Source: Sedimenticola sp.
Lineage (GTDB): Bacteria > Pseudomonadota > Gammaproteobacteria > Chromatiales > Chromatiaceae
Assembly: GCA_026994195.1 (NCBI GenBank)
Contig: JALWRH010000100.1
Coordinates: 1 to 43,172, forward strand
Length of the DNA: 43,172 nucleotides
Reading direction: 5' to 3'
Shown: positions 35,621 to 43,172 of the stretch, piece after piece
How the letters are laid out: every line of letters starts with the position of its first letter
Numbering within the stretch: the first letter of the stretch is position 1
Notes under the pieces: generated by a model
Told to the model about the DNA's origin: nothing
Databases searched by the model: none
Seen by the model: only the letters and a program-made list of their open reading frames with translations
Program-made: the position numbers and the translations under genes

Positions 35621-35680
35621 GTAGGTCGGGCTCCAGCCCGACAACCTGCCGTTTATTGTCGGACTGAAGTCCGACCTACA
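35621..35680. repeat. REP-type double-hairpin element (copy 1)
   Basis: Two hairpins in inverted order: GTCGGGCT-CC-AGCCCGAC (35625-35642) and GTCGGACT-GA-AGTCCGAC (35658-35675), bounded by outward GTAGG and CCTAC. This is the layout of REPIN elements mobilised by REP-associated (RAYT) transposases. A second, diverged copy is at 42442. It lies between the cbbM terminator and cbbQ. No transposase is in the window. Confidence 0.85.
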
Positions 35681-35691
35681 ATCCCAGCATG

Positions 35692-35723
35692 AAAACAAAA
35701 AGCCCCCGCCAAGGGCGAGGGCT
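35692..35723 (-). terminator. Intrinsic terminator after cbbM
   Basis: Minus strand: AGCCCTCGCC, loop CTT, GGCGGGGGCT, then TTTTGTTTT. Ten base pairs with a single G-U wobble and a U-run form a strong terminator 30 bases past the cbbM stop. A second hairpin, AAGTAAG/CTTACTT (35738-35744, 35752-35758), covers the stop codon itself. Confidence 0.88.
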
Positions 35724-35752
35724 CTCCGTTGGCTCGAAAGTAAGTGGGATGC

Positions 35753-37132
35753 TTACTTGTGCACACCCAGCTTTTCTCTCCAACCCGGATACAGGGCATC
35801 TGCATCGTGGGGGAAGGACTCGAATGCGCGGGCAAACTCTTTGTGCTCCTTGGCGAATTCGATGGGATCCGCACCTTCTTTCCAGCACTCGTAGGCCTGA
35901 CGCAGGGAGATGGCGCCTGCTGCAGGACTGTCGATGTGACCGTAAGAACCACCACCGGCAGTGTTGATGACGTTGGCGTGACCCAGGTTTTCGAAGAAAC
36001 CGGGCAGACGCAGGGCGTTCATGCCGCCGGAGATGATGGGAGTGGTGGGCTTCATGCCATACCACTTCTGGTAATACACAGGACCCTGGCACTCATCACG
36101 CTCGATCATGTAAGCAATGATTTTGTCGTCAGCGGCCCCTTCCATCTTGCCATAGCCCATGGTGCCCACATGGATACCGGAAGCGCCTTGCAGACGCGCC
36201 ATCTTGGCCAAAACATAGGCGGTATAGCCACGCTTGGAAGATGGTGAGGTAATCATCCCGTGGCCGGCGCGATGGTAGTGAAGGTACTGGTTGGGATATT
36301 GGCGACGCGCCGTGGTGACCATACCGGGACCACCTACAAAACCATCGACCAGGAAAGCCACTTTGTCGGCATCTTCACCGAAGGTTTCCAGAGCAAAGTC
36401 CGCACGGGCGCACATTTCATGGTAATCATCAGCGGTGATGTTCATAGAGAACAGCTTGGCTTCACCGGTTTCGTCCTGGGCGCGTTTCATGGCATCAGCG
36501 ACCAGAGGGATGACTTTTTTCACAGGCGCAAACACCTGGTTGCCCTGAGGCTCGTCGTTCTTGATGAAATCACCACCCAGCCAGAACTGGTAGGCCGCCT
36601 CAGCGAAGGGTTCGGGACGCAGGCCCAGCTTGGGTTTGATGATGGTACCGGCAATATAACCGCCGTTGTCAACCGGACGCCCCAGAATACGCCACAGATC
36701 AGTGATGTCCTTGGCAGGGCCATCGAACAACTGGATTGCGCGCGGTGGCATATAGAAATCGATCATCTGACCGTAAGCGATATCACCCATACCCTGGTTG
36801 TTACCAATGGTCAGAGTAAGGAAGGACACCAACATCATGCGGCCATCGATCACGTTGCGATCGAACAACTCCATAGGATAGGCAATGCGCATATCCTCAG
36901 TTTCTTCATCGATGTGATAGACCAGTGCGTCAACGCCCTTGGTAAAATCGTCAGTGGTGGAAACCTCAACGTTAGTACCCGTAGAAGATTCAGCGGCAAA
37001 ATGCGCCGCCGCTTCCAGATAACCAACACCATCTACCGGCTTCATTTTGTAGGCAACGAGAATATGCTTGCCGCCTTCAATCAGGTCTTCTTCTTTCAGG
37101 CTGAGATCAGCGTAACGATTCGATTGATCCAT
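35753..37132 (-). CDS. cbbM: Form II RuBisCO large subunit CbbM
   Basis: 459 residues, form II length. Ribulose-1,5-bisphosphate carboxylase of the Calvin cycle. Residue numbers fall in step with Rhodospirillum rubrum: Asn111 in TIGNNQG, Lys166 in GTIIKPKLG, and the carbamylated Lys191 with Asp193 and Glu194 in [16 protein letters not shown]. Loop 6 is [15 protein letters not shown]. No small subunit gene is present, as expected for form II. The ATG has GAGGG eight bases upstream. A strong terminator follows; cbbQ and cbbO lie beyond it. Confidence 0.98.
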   Translation of the reverse strand: MDQSNRYADLSLKEEDLIEGGKHILVAYKMKPVDGVGYLEAAAHFAAESSTGTNVEVSTTDDFTKGVDALVYHIDEETEDMRIAYPMELFDRNVIDGRMMLVSFLTLTIGNNQGMGDIAYGQMIDFYMPPRAIQLFDGPAKDITDLWRILGRPVDNGGYIAGTIIKPKLGLRPEPFAEAAYQFWLGGDFIKNDEPQGNQVFAPVKKVIPLVADAMKRAQDETGEAKLFSMNITADDYHEMCARADFALETFGEDADKVAFLVDGFVGGPGMVTTARRQYPNQYLHYHRAGHGMITSPSSKRGYTAYVLAKMARLQGASGIHVGTMGYGKMEGAADDKIIAYMIERDECQGPVYYQKWYGMKPTTPIISGGMNALRLPGFFENLGHANVINTAGGGSYGHIDSPAAGAISLRQAYECWKEGADPIEFAKEHKEFARAFESFPHDADALYPGWREKLGVHK

Positions 37133-37253
37133 GATTTTTCCCTCTGTAATAAATTGATATTCGGCGTCTGTCTTTACCGAGTGAGGCTATTCTGCCTAGC
37201 CCCTCTCATAAGGTAAAATCAATATTTCATATAGCTATGATAGACTATTCTCT
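37133..37253. promoter_or_regulatory. Divergent cbbM/cbbR control region with LysR-type sites
   Basis: 121 bases between the two starts. TAA-N7-TCA (37209-37221) fits the TNA-N7-TNA consensus of CbbR, and a second dyad, TCATA-TAGC-TATGA (37227-37240), lies close to the cbbR start, where autoregulation would occur. The region is locally AT-rich. No -35/-10 pair could be chosen with confidence for either gene. Confidence 0.55.
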
Positions 37254-38186
37254 ATGACAGGCTTTTCAACTGATGCCCTCGCCCGCACCACCACCCTGCG
37301 CCAGCTGCAGATCCTGGTGGCCGTGGCGCGCTACGGTGGCTATACCCGCGCCGCAGAAGCCCTGCATCTCACCCAGCCCACTGTTTCCATGCAGGTAAAA
37401 AAACTCAGTGAAACCATTGGCTTGCCACTATTTGAAGTCAGCGGAAAAAAACTGCGGCTCACCCCCGCCGGGCACAAGACCCTGAACGCTTCACAGGATA
37501 TTCTCAATCGCCTGGAACAACTTGGAGGCGAAATCTCCTCCCTGACCGGAGAGGTGAAAGGCGAACTGCGAATTGCCGTGGTCACCACGGCCAAGTATTT
37601 CATGCCACACCTGTTGGGCATCTTCGTGCATCGCTATCCCGATGTAGAACCCCGGCTGTTCGTAACCAACCGGGAAAAAGTCCTGGAACGCCTGGAAGAC
37701 GGTCAGGACGATCTGCTCATCATGGGCAGGGTTCCCGAGGAACTGGAGGTGGAGGCCACGCCTTTCCTGGATAACGACCTGGTGGTCATCGCCCCGCCTG
37801 CTCACCGTCTGGCCAAGAAAAGGGCCATTCCCCTCAAACAGCTGCTCAACGAGCGTTTTCTGCTGCGCGAACCCGGCTCCGGCACGCGGCTGGCCATGGA
37901 CAAACTGTTCAAGGAAGAGCATCTGGCGCTTGAACCTTATATGGAGTTGGGCAGCATAGAAGCCATCAAGCAAGCCGTCATGGCAGGACTGGGCATCTCC
38001 GTCATGTCGGAACACAATCTCCGCCTGGAACTTGACAGTGGCAAGATCTGCGTCCTGGACGTGAAAGGCTTTCCCCTGCGCCGCCACTGGTTTGCTGTGC
38101 ATGCCTCCAGCCGCAAACTCAGCCTGGCCGCCAAAACCTTCCTGGACTTCATCTGCGACGAAGGGAGCGCCATTCTCCATGACTGA
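37254..38186 (+). CDS. cbbR: LysR family regulator CbbR
   Basis: 310 residues. N-terminal helix-turn-helix (TLRQLQILVAVARYGGYTRA, then LTQPTVSMQVKKLSETIG), followed by the LysR effector-binding domain (RIAVVTTAKYFMPHLLGIF, then REPGSGTRLAMDKLF). Divergent position to cbbM with LysR-type sites between them identifies it as the RuBisCO regulator, which senses Calvin-cycle metabolites in relatives. The ribosome site is weak. It overlaps tatD by eight bases. Confidence 0.92.
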   Translation: MTGFSTDALARTTTLRQLQILVAVARYGGYTRAAEALHLTQPTVSMQVKKLSETIGLPLFEVSGKKLRLTPAGHKTLNASQDILNRLEQLGGEISSLTGEVKGELRIAVVTTAKYFMPHLLGIFVHRYPDVEPRLFVTNREKVLERLEDGQDDLLIMGRVPEELEVEATPFLDNDLVVIAPPAHRLAKKRAIPLKQLLNERFLLREPGSGTRLAMDKLFKEEHLALEPYMELGSIEAIKQAVMAGLGISVMSEHNLRLELDSGKICVLDVKGFPLRRHWFAVHASSRKLSLAAKTFLDFICDEGSAILHD

Positions 38187-38964
38187 CTTCATCGTGGACA
38201 GCCACTGTCATCTGGATATGCCCGATTTTGACAAGGACAGGCAGGAGGTTGTGCAAAAAGCGCGCAGTGTTGGTGTGCGGGGTTTTGTCATTCCCGGCAC
38301 CACCGCCAGGCGTTGGAACAAGATGCTGAAGATCGCCCGTGCCGCCCATGACATCTGGCCTGCTCTGGGACTTCATCCCTACTATTGCGACACACACACT
38401 GAAACGGAATTGGAGCAACTCGAAGAGAAAATTTCCAAAGAGCACCCCATCGCCATTGGTGAGATTGGCCTGGATCTGTTTCTCCCGCAACTGGATGAGA
38501 AAAAACAGCGCTTTTACCTCGAAGCCCAGTTGGATCTGGCCCGGAAATATGATCTGCCGGTCATCCTGCACATCAGAAAGGCCAATGACCCCGTACTGCA
38601 ACTGCTCAGGCAACATCCGGTCAGGGGGGGCATCTGCCACGCATTCAGCGGCAGTCTGCAGCAGGCACACAAGTTTATCGACCAGGGTTTCTGCCTGGGC
38701 TTTGGCGGCATGCTCACTTTCGAGCGCTCCCGCAAACTGCGTGATCTGGCAAGAAACCTTCCGCTGGACGCCCTGCTCCTGGAAACCGATGCTCCGGACA
38801 TGTCCGGGGAAAAACACCGTTACCAACGCAACAGCCCCGAGTACCTGCCGGAAGTGCTGGATGTCCTGGAAACCCTCAGAGATGAAAGCCGTGCGCAGAT
38901 AGCCTGTCAGACCACCCTGAATCTGCAGCAGCTCTTTGGCCTGCAGATCCCGGGGTTTCACTAG
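38179..38964 (+). CDS. TatD family metal-dependent hydrolase
   Basis: 261 residues, TIM-barrel DNase-type hydrolase. Metal ligands are in DSHCHLDMPDF, GEIGLDLF, VILHIRKAND, ICHAFSGS and ETDAPDM. The ATG at 38179 lies inside the end of cbbR (eight-base overlap), so it is probably expressed with it. TatD proteins show 3'-5' exonuclease or deacylase activity; a link with carbon fixation is not expected. Confidence 0.93.
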   Translation: MTDFIVDSHCHLDMPDFDKDRQEVVQKARSVGVRGFVIPGTTARRWNKMLKIARAAHDIWPALGLHPYYCDTHTETELEQLEEKISKEHPIAIGEIGLDLFLPQLDEKKQRFYLEAQLDLARKYDLPVILHIRKANDPVLQLLRQHPVRGGICHAFSGSLQQAHKFIDQGFCLGFGGMLTFERSRKLRDLARNLPLDALLLETDAPDMSGEKHRYQRNSPEYLPEVLDVLETLRDESRAQIACQTTLNLQQLFGLQIPGFH

Positions 38965-39274
38965 CCAGTTTCAATCGAGTATATGCCCAATTTAGAACAC
39001 GGGTTCACGAATTCAGATTCTGGAAGACGAATGATGGATGATCTTGATCAACAGTGACGCGCTCAATTGATATACTCCCACCTGTCCCATCTGATTCTCA
39101 TGCCCACCTCCTCAGGTTGCGGCATGTAACACCACGGCAGGAGGCCAGGTTTTCGGGTATGAAATGTTCTGACTGGAATATCTCATCGCTCGAATCATTT
39201 GCCGTGCTATTGATTTACTACTGCTGCCAAGGAACAGGGTTGTCCCGAGAGCGCTTAATTGTAGGTGTTGGAAT
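38965..39274. other. 310-base gene-free stretch, with a candidate promoter for the repeat-protein gene
   Basis: No supported gene; the short ORFs here lack any protein-like character. A possible promoter on the plus strand is TTGATC (39044-39049), 18 bases, TGATAT (39068-39073), overlapping a TATACT at 39071. That lies some 200 bases before the gene at 39275, giving a long leader. No terminator of tatD with a T-run was seen. Confidence 0.3.
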
Positions 39275-40963
39275 ATGCACAATGAATCGACAACAAATGT
39301 TCTTCTCAGAAGCCGTAGATACTTGATCCCATGGCTTTTCAGTTTGTTCGCGGTGTTCTTTCTCCAGGCATCCGCTTTCGCCAGCAACCAGATTTCCGGC
39401 ACCCTGACTCTTCCTCCTGGGGAAGTGGCGCCTGCTGGTGGAGTTTCTGTAACGGTTGGCTACCTTGACAGTCTCAATGAAACCGGCACAGTCGTCTTCA
39501 ATATTCCTTCAGGCGCTTCCTCTACCAGCTACAGCATCACCGTGCCCACCAATCCTCCTGGTGACTGGCGCATCTATTATTTGTGTGACCACTGCGGAGT
39601 TTATGTCAGAAAGGGATACTATGCCGCAACGGGTACGACTTGGGATATCGACGCAGCCACCTGGCTTTCAGATGGTGTGGATCATACGGGGATCGATCTC
39701 AATTTGCTGCCCGCCTATGAGATCAGCGGCACGCTTTATCTGCCCGGCACTGATCTTGCCCCGGCTGGTGGCATCTGGCTGGATGTCCAAACCTGGGACA
39801 AGAGCGGAGGCGCCGGTTCCTTTGGAGATAACCTGGCTTTCTTTGCGGAAGGCACTCATTCCACCAGTTACACCGCCGTAGTACCCCAGGTTGATGCAGC
39901 AAGCTGGATCGTGGGATATGTCTGCTGGGACTGCGGAACTTATGTCAACAATGGTTTTTACGCCACCACCGGTACTACCTGGGATCCTGGCGTCTCCACG
40001 TTGGTCGCCGGCGACTCAGATCATGCAGGCATCGATCTCACCCTGCTTCCGGGAGTTCAGGTTACAGGAACGCTTTCCTACCCTCCTGGACGCCAGTCCC
40101 CTACCGGGGGCAGCTCTATCCTGGTCAGTTTCGAGGAAGAAGGAGGTCCTCATGCGGATGCCTCATTCAGTTTCGACATTGGGGAAGGCGAAACGTCAAC
40201 GACGTACAGCCTGACCGTGCCCAAGAGCACCTCCAGCCAATGGCTCATTACTTACGAGTGTGTACCGTGGGCTGGATGCACAGGATATGTTCAAACAGGC
40301 TACTACGCCACCAATGGCACCACCTGGAAACAATACGCCGCCACGCCCCTGTCGGGTACGCAGAATCATGGAGGCATCGATCTTACTTTGCTTCTGCAGT
40401 TATTTGATGACGTACCCCGCTTCCACATATTTTACCGGGAGATAGGCGCTATCGCATTTGCCGGGATTACCAGCGGATGCGGGGGAAATGACTATTGCCC
40501 GGATAGCGTAGTGACCCGAGCCCAGATGTCCATTTTCCTGGAAAAAGGAATGCATGGCAGTAACTTCCTCCCCCCAGCTGCCAGCGGCACGGTTTTCGAT
40601 GATGTCGGAGTGGACTACTGGGCTGCGGCATGGATAGAACAACTGGTAGCGGACGGCATCACCTCCGGCTGCAGCGGTAGCAGCTACTGCCCTGAAGACA
40701 GCGTAACCAGGGACCAGATGGCTGTTTTCCTCCTGCGCGCCAAGTATGGAACAGCGTACACGCCTCCACCTGCCACGGGAAACGTCTTTGCTGACATACC
40801 ATTGACGCACTGGGCCGCAGACTGGATCGAAGCCCTGGCCGGTGAAGGCATTACTTCCGGCTGTGGCAACGGGAACTATTGTCCCGATGAAACCGTATCC
40901 CGGGGACAAATGGCCGTTTTCATTCAGCGGACTTTCAATCTGCCCTTGCCGGACAATATCTGA
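39275..40963 (+). CDS. Secreted protein: three beta-sandwich repeats plus three SLH-like repeats
   Basis: 562 residues. A signal peptide (membrane helix about 17-34, cleaved near AFA) is followed by three repeats of about 108 residues (40-147, 150-258, 262-373), each starting with a GTL-x-L/Y-P-PG strand and ending in a GIDL-x-LLP strand. Each contains a cysteine pair and then GYYA-TGTTW-type sequence (CDHCGVY, CWDCGTY, CVPWAGCTGY). Three SLH-like repeats follow (about 377-430, 440-492, 503-555), with Cys pairs (SGCGGNDYCPD, SGCSGSSYCPE, SGCGNGNYCPD). The first SLH-like repeat is degenerate. The same triple is N-terminal in the gene at 12389. Function unknown, probably cell surface. Confidence 0.85.
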   Translation: MHNESTTNVLLRSRRYLIPWLFSLFAVFFLQASAFASNQISGTLTLPPGEVAPAGGVSVTVGYLDSLNETGTVVFNIPSGASSTSYSITVPTNPPGDWRIYYLCDHCGVYVRKGYYAATGTTWDIDAATWLSDGVDHTGIDLNLLPAYEISGTLYLPGTDLAPAGGIWLDVQTWDKSGGAGSFGDNLAFFAEGTHSTSYTAVVPQVDAASWIVGYVCWDCGTYVNNGFYATTGTTWDPGVSTLVAGDSDHAGIDLTLLPGVQVTGTLSYPPGRQSPTGGSSILVSFEEEGGPHADASFSFDIGEGETSTTYSLTVPKSTSSQWLITYECVPWAGCTGYVQTGYYATNGTTWKQYAATPLSGTQNHGGIDLTLLLQLFDDVPRFHIFYREIGAIAFAGITSGCGGNDYCPDSVVTRAQMSIFLEKGMHGSNFLPPAASGTVFDDVGVDYWAAAWIEQLVADGITSGCSGSSYCPEDSVTRDQMAVFLLRAKYGTAYTPPPATGNVFADIPLTHWAADWIEALAGEGITSGCGNGNYCPDETVSRGQMAVFIQRTFNLPLPDNI

Positions 40964-40993
40964 GGAAGGGTTGAAGTTCCAAGATTGCGCCTG

Positions 40994-42445
40994 ATGAACA
41001 AATCCAGTCTGGTTGAACTGAGCAGAGTAATCCCCGGATTGCTCATGGCACTCATCCTGCTCTCGGGCTGCTCGGGCGACAAGGAATCGAACCCGTCCCG
41101 GCCCAACATTCTGTTCATTCTTTCCGATCAACAGCACTACCAAGCCTATGGTCTCCAGGACAGCAGCTTTCATACGCCGAGTATCGATGAACTGGCCCAC
41201 CAGTCACGGAGCTTCAGCCACGCCTTCGTTACCGCCCCCCAGTGCTCACCCAGCCGGGCCAGCATCTATACAGGACTGTACCCGCACCGGACCGGCGTCA
41301 CGGGAAACACCGGTTCCATCAATGCCGATGGCAGCAGAATCACTGGCCTGCGTAAAGGCATCAAAACCGCCGGAGGCTATCTCAAGGAAGCCGGTTACTA
41401 CACTGCTTATATTGGCAAATGGCACCTGGGCCCCGTGAATGAACATCAGGCGGAATATGAGCTTCGCGCGTTCGATACAGTAAAAGGCGGCGACGACACC
41501 ACGGATGAGGAAAAAACTGAAAAAGCCCTCGCCTTTCTGATGCATCCGCCAAAAAACCAACCCTTTGCCCTGTTTCTCAACTACCGGGAACCCCACGATA
41601 TCTACGATTTTGGAGGCAAGCAGCCGCCACAGCCCTCACCGGAACTGGAGAAAGGCATGGCGCTTCCGAACAGCTTCTACCGCGAGGACTTTGCCACCAA
41701 ACCCGCCGCCCAGACGCAATACATGGAGATAAATCCTGCGCGGCGCTTCCTCGATGCTGGGGAAAACACCTGGAAATCCTACCGGGGCTACTACCGTCAG
41801 CGGGTGCAGCACTTCGATGAACAGCTGGGTCGCATCCTGCAGGCCTTGAAGAAACAGCACTTGGAGCAGAACACCTTGCTCATGGTCACCTCTGATCATG
41901 GCGACATGGATGCCCAACACCGGTTGGTCTTCAAAGGGCCTTTCATGTATGAACAGCTGGTAAGGGTTCCCCTGTTCATTCGTTTGCCCAAAAGTATCCA
42001 GGGTTTGCCGCCGGGAACCGATGACGGCCTGACCAACAATGTAGATCTGCTCCCCACCCTGCTGGATCTGGCCGGCGTCAAAGTCCAGGGACTGGATGGC
42101 AAAAGCCTGATGCCACGTCTCACCGGCAAAGGAGTAAGCCGCCAGGAGCAGGTTGTCTCCGAATACCAGAACAAGCAGAAATGGAACCATCCCCTGCGCA
42201 TGATACGCACCCCGGCCTATAAGTTTGTGGACCACCTGGTGGGCATGGACGAACTCTACGACCTGAAGAAGGATCCGGAAGAATTGCACAACCTGGTAAA
42301 TACTTCGGCCTACACTCCCATTCTGAAAAAGCTGGCCCGGGACCTGGAGCAATGGCGGTCACGAACCATGGACCCTTTCCACAACCTGTCCGCCACAGAT
42401 CCCGAGGGCAGGCGAATCACACCGGGGACAGAACCGGAACTGTAG
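40994..42445 (+). CDS. Sulfatase family lipoprotein
   Basis: 483 residues from the ATG at 40994. The lipobox LLSGC at about residue 26 marks a lipoprotein. Alkaline-phosphatase-superfamily sulfatase: NILFILSDQQHYQAYG (metal ligands), the formylglycine site CSPSRASIYTG with cysteine as the residue to be converted, IGKWHLGP, and VTSDHGDMDAQH. It would release sulfate from a sulfated sugar or other ester. The maturase (FGE or anSME) is not in the window. The TAG stop codon lies within the second REP-type element. A TTG at 40985 is an alternative start. Confidence 0.9.
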   Translation: MNKSSLVELSRVIPGLLMALILLSGCSGDKESNPSRPNILFILSDQQHYQAYGLQDSSFHTPSIDELAHQSRSFSHAFVTAPQCSPSRASIYTGLYPHRTGVTGNTGSINADGSRITGLRKGIKTAGGYLKEAGYYTAYIGKWHLGPVNEHQAEYELRAFDTVKGGDDTTDEEKTEKALAFLMHPPKNQPFALFLNYREPHDIYDFGGKQPPQPSPELEKGMALPNSFYREDFATKPAAQTQYMEINPARRFLDAGENTWKSYRGYYRQRVQHFDEQLGRILQALKKQHLEQNTLLMVTSDHGDMDAQHRLVFKGPFMYEQLVRVPLFIRLPKSIQGLPPGTDDGLTNNVDLLPTLLDLAGVKVQGLDGKSLMPRLTGKGVSRQEQVVSEYQNKQKWNHPLRMIRTPAYKFVDHLVGMDELYDLKKDPEELHNLVNTSAYTPILKKLARDLEQWRSRTMDPFHNLSATDPEGRRITPGTEPEL

Positions 42446-42507
42446 GTCAGACTTCAGTCCGACATTTCCCATTGTGGCCGTTGTTATCGGGTTGAAGCCC
42501 GACCTAA
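42442..42507. repeat. REP-type double-hairpin element (copy 2)
   Basis: Halves GTCAGACT-TC-AGTCCGAC (42446-42463) and TCGGGTT-GA-AGCCCGA (42487-42502), bounded by GTAGG and CCTAA, match the element at 35621 in layout and sequence, with more mismatches. The repeat begins at 42442, and its TAG is the stop codon of the sulfatase gene. The 63 bases after it show no gene before ispD. Confidence 0.82.
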
Positions 42508-42570
42508 GATTTTATATTGAAGCAGCACCATCATGGATCCAAAGATATCAATAGCTAAGGCGTATTTCCA

Positions 42571-43172
42571 CTAACGGGAAAGATAGAACGCCGCCAGGGA
42601 CAGGTCTGCCGGACGGGTGATCTTTATATTGGTGGCATCGCCCTCCACCATCAGTGGCGGCGAACCGGCCCACTCCATGGCGCTGGCTTCGTCTGTGACC
42701 GTCACGCCTGCCGCCAGGGCAGCCTGCAGACTGTCCCGCAGTTTTCCCAGAGGAAACATCTGCGGAGTAAAGGCATGCCAAAGCCGGTTGCGTTCCACAG
42801 TTTCCAGAATTCTGCCCTGGGCATCGGTTCGTTTCATGGTGTCGTGGACGGGCACGCCCAGCACTCCGCCCCCGCAAGGGCCAGCCTTCCGGATAAGGCG
42901 TGAGATATCTTCGTGCCGGACACAGGGGCGTGCGGCATCATGCACCAGCACCCAGTCACTCTGATCATTCTCCTTCAGGAGCGCATCCAGAGCATTCAGC
43001 ACGGAATGACAGCGTTCCCTGCCCCCAACCACAGTCTGAATGCCAGAATCCCCTGCACTTTGGGTATCCGCCCAGCGTTCGTCCTGGGGACTGAGCGCAA
43101 CCATGATCGTATCGATTGCTGTATGAGAAAGCAGGGTTTCCAGGGTCCAGTCGATAACGGCCTTGCCATGAA
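42571..43172 (-). CDS. ispD: 2-C-methyl-D-erythritol 4-phosphate cytidylyltransferase IspD (N-terminus outside window)
   Basis: About 200 residues are visible; the start lies beyond position 43172. Transfers CMP from CTP to MEP in the non-mevalonate isoprenoid pathway. Seen: HGKAVIDWTLETLLSH (through the window edge), VVGGRERCHSVLNAL, WVLVHDAARPCVRHEDISRL, GVPVHDTMKRTDAQGRI, VERNRLWHAFTPQMF and TVTDEASAMEWAG. The sequence runs on in frame upstream of the Met at 43104, so that Met is internal. The glycine-rich N-terminal nucleotide loop is missing only because the window ends. Confidence 0.95.
   Translation of the reverse strand, partial: HGKAVIDWTLETLLSHTAIDTIMVALSPQDERWADTQSAGDSGIQTVVGGRERCHSVLNALDALLKENDQSDWVLVHDAARPCVRHEDISRLIRKAGPCGGGVLGVPVHDTMKRTDAQGRILETVERNRLWHAFTPQMFPLGKLRDSLQAALAAGVTVTDEASAMEWAGSPPLMVEGDATNIKITRPADLSLAAFYLSR

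Noticed and set aside
38965-39326. 90-residue plus-strand ORF starting at 39054
   Set aside because: It overlaps the start of the repeat-protein gene in another frame, has no ribosome site or recognisable motif, and looks like chance.

Overview
The window reads as chromosome of a gammaproteobacterial, probably sulfur-oxidising chemolithoautotroph. The support is a form II RuBisCO (cbbM) with cbbQ, cbbO and a divergent cbbR, the gammaproteobacterial block ffs-dnaX-ybaB-recR, a DapC/DapD/DapE lysine branch, and generally high GC with dense, coupled genes. Genus cannot be fixed from the sequence alone. No rRNA, tRNA, CRISPR array or intact insertion sequence was seen.

Layout. 1-5.1 kb (+): a metal/metalloid permease, a sterol-desaturase-type hydroxylase, a TVP38-type membrane protein, the radical SAM enzyme ArsS and its two usual sugar-transferase companions, an arsenosugar-type cluster. 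5.1-7.1 kb (-): a thioredoxin, a double CcdA-like membrane protein and a MerR regulator, behind a textbook MerR-type promoter with a 19-bp spacer. 7.4-9.3 kb (+): a MotA/ExbB-like channel protein and a MotB/ExbD-like partner with a very long coiled coil, an ion-driven two-gene machine of unknown purpose. 9.3-15 kb (-): DUF885 peptidase-like protein, VOC protein, a fragment of an EamA transporter, two secreted DUF1566 proteins (one with three cysteine-bearing SLH-like repeats) and an intact EamA transporter.

15-19 kb (+): dapC-dapD-arsC-like-small outer membrane barrel-dapE, all start/stop coupled. 19-22.3 kb (-): hit, recR, ybaB, dnaX and the 4.5S RNA gene. 22.3-28.3 kb (-): a diguanylate cyclase, a patatin-like protein, the two subunits of a pyruvate carboxylase and a YqhA-family membrane protein. 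28.4-31.1 kb (-): a Ca/Na antiporter with a possible 16-codon leader peptide, then purK and purE. 31.2-32.5 kb (-): an AhpD-like protein and a TetR repressor that share a near-identical 22-bp operator.

32.5-38.2 kb: cbbO, cbbQ, a REP-type double hairpin, a terminator and cbbM on the minus strand, with cbbR and tatD divergent on the plus strand. 39-42.5 kb (+): a secreted repeat protein ending in the same three SLH-like repeats as the 12-14 kb gene, then a lipoprotein sulfatase whose stop codon lies in a second REP-type element. The window ends inside ispD on the minus strand.

The best candidates for something undescribed are the coiled-coil channel pair at 7.4-9.3 kb, the MerR-controlled thioredoxin/CcdA-like operon beside the arsenosugar cluster, and the two distant surface proteins that share one cysteine-bearing SLH-like module.
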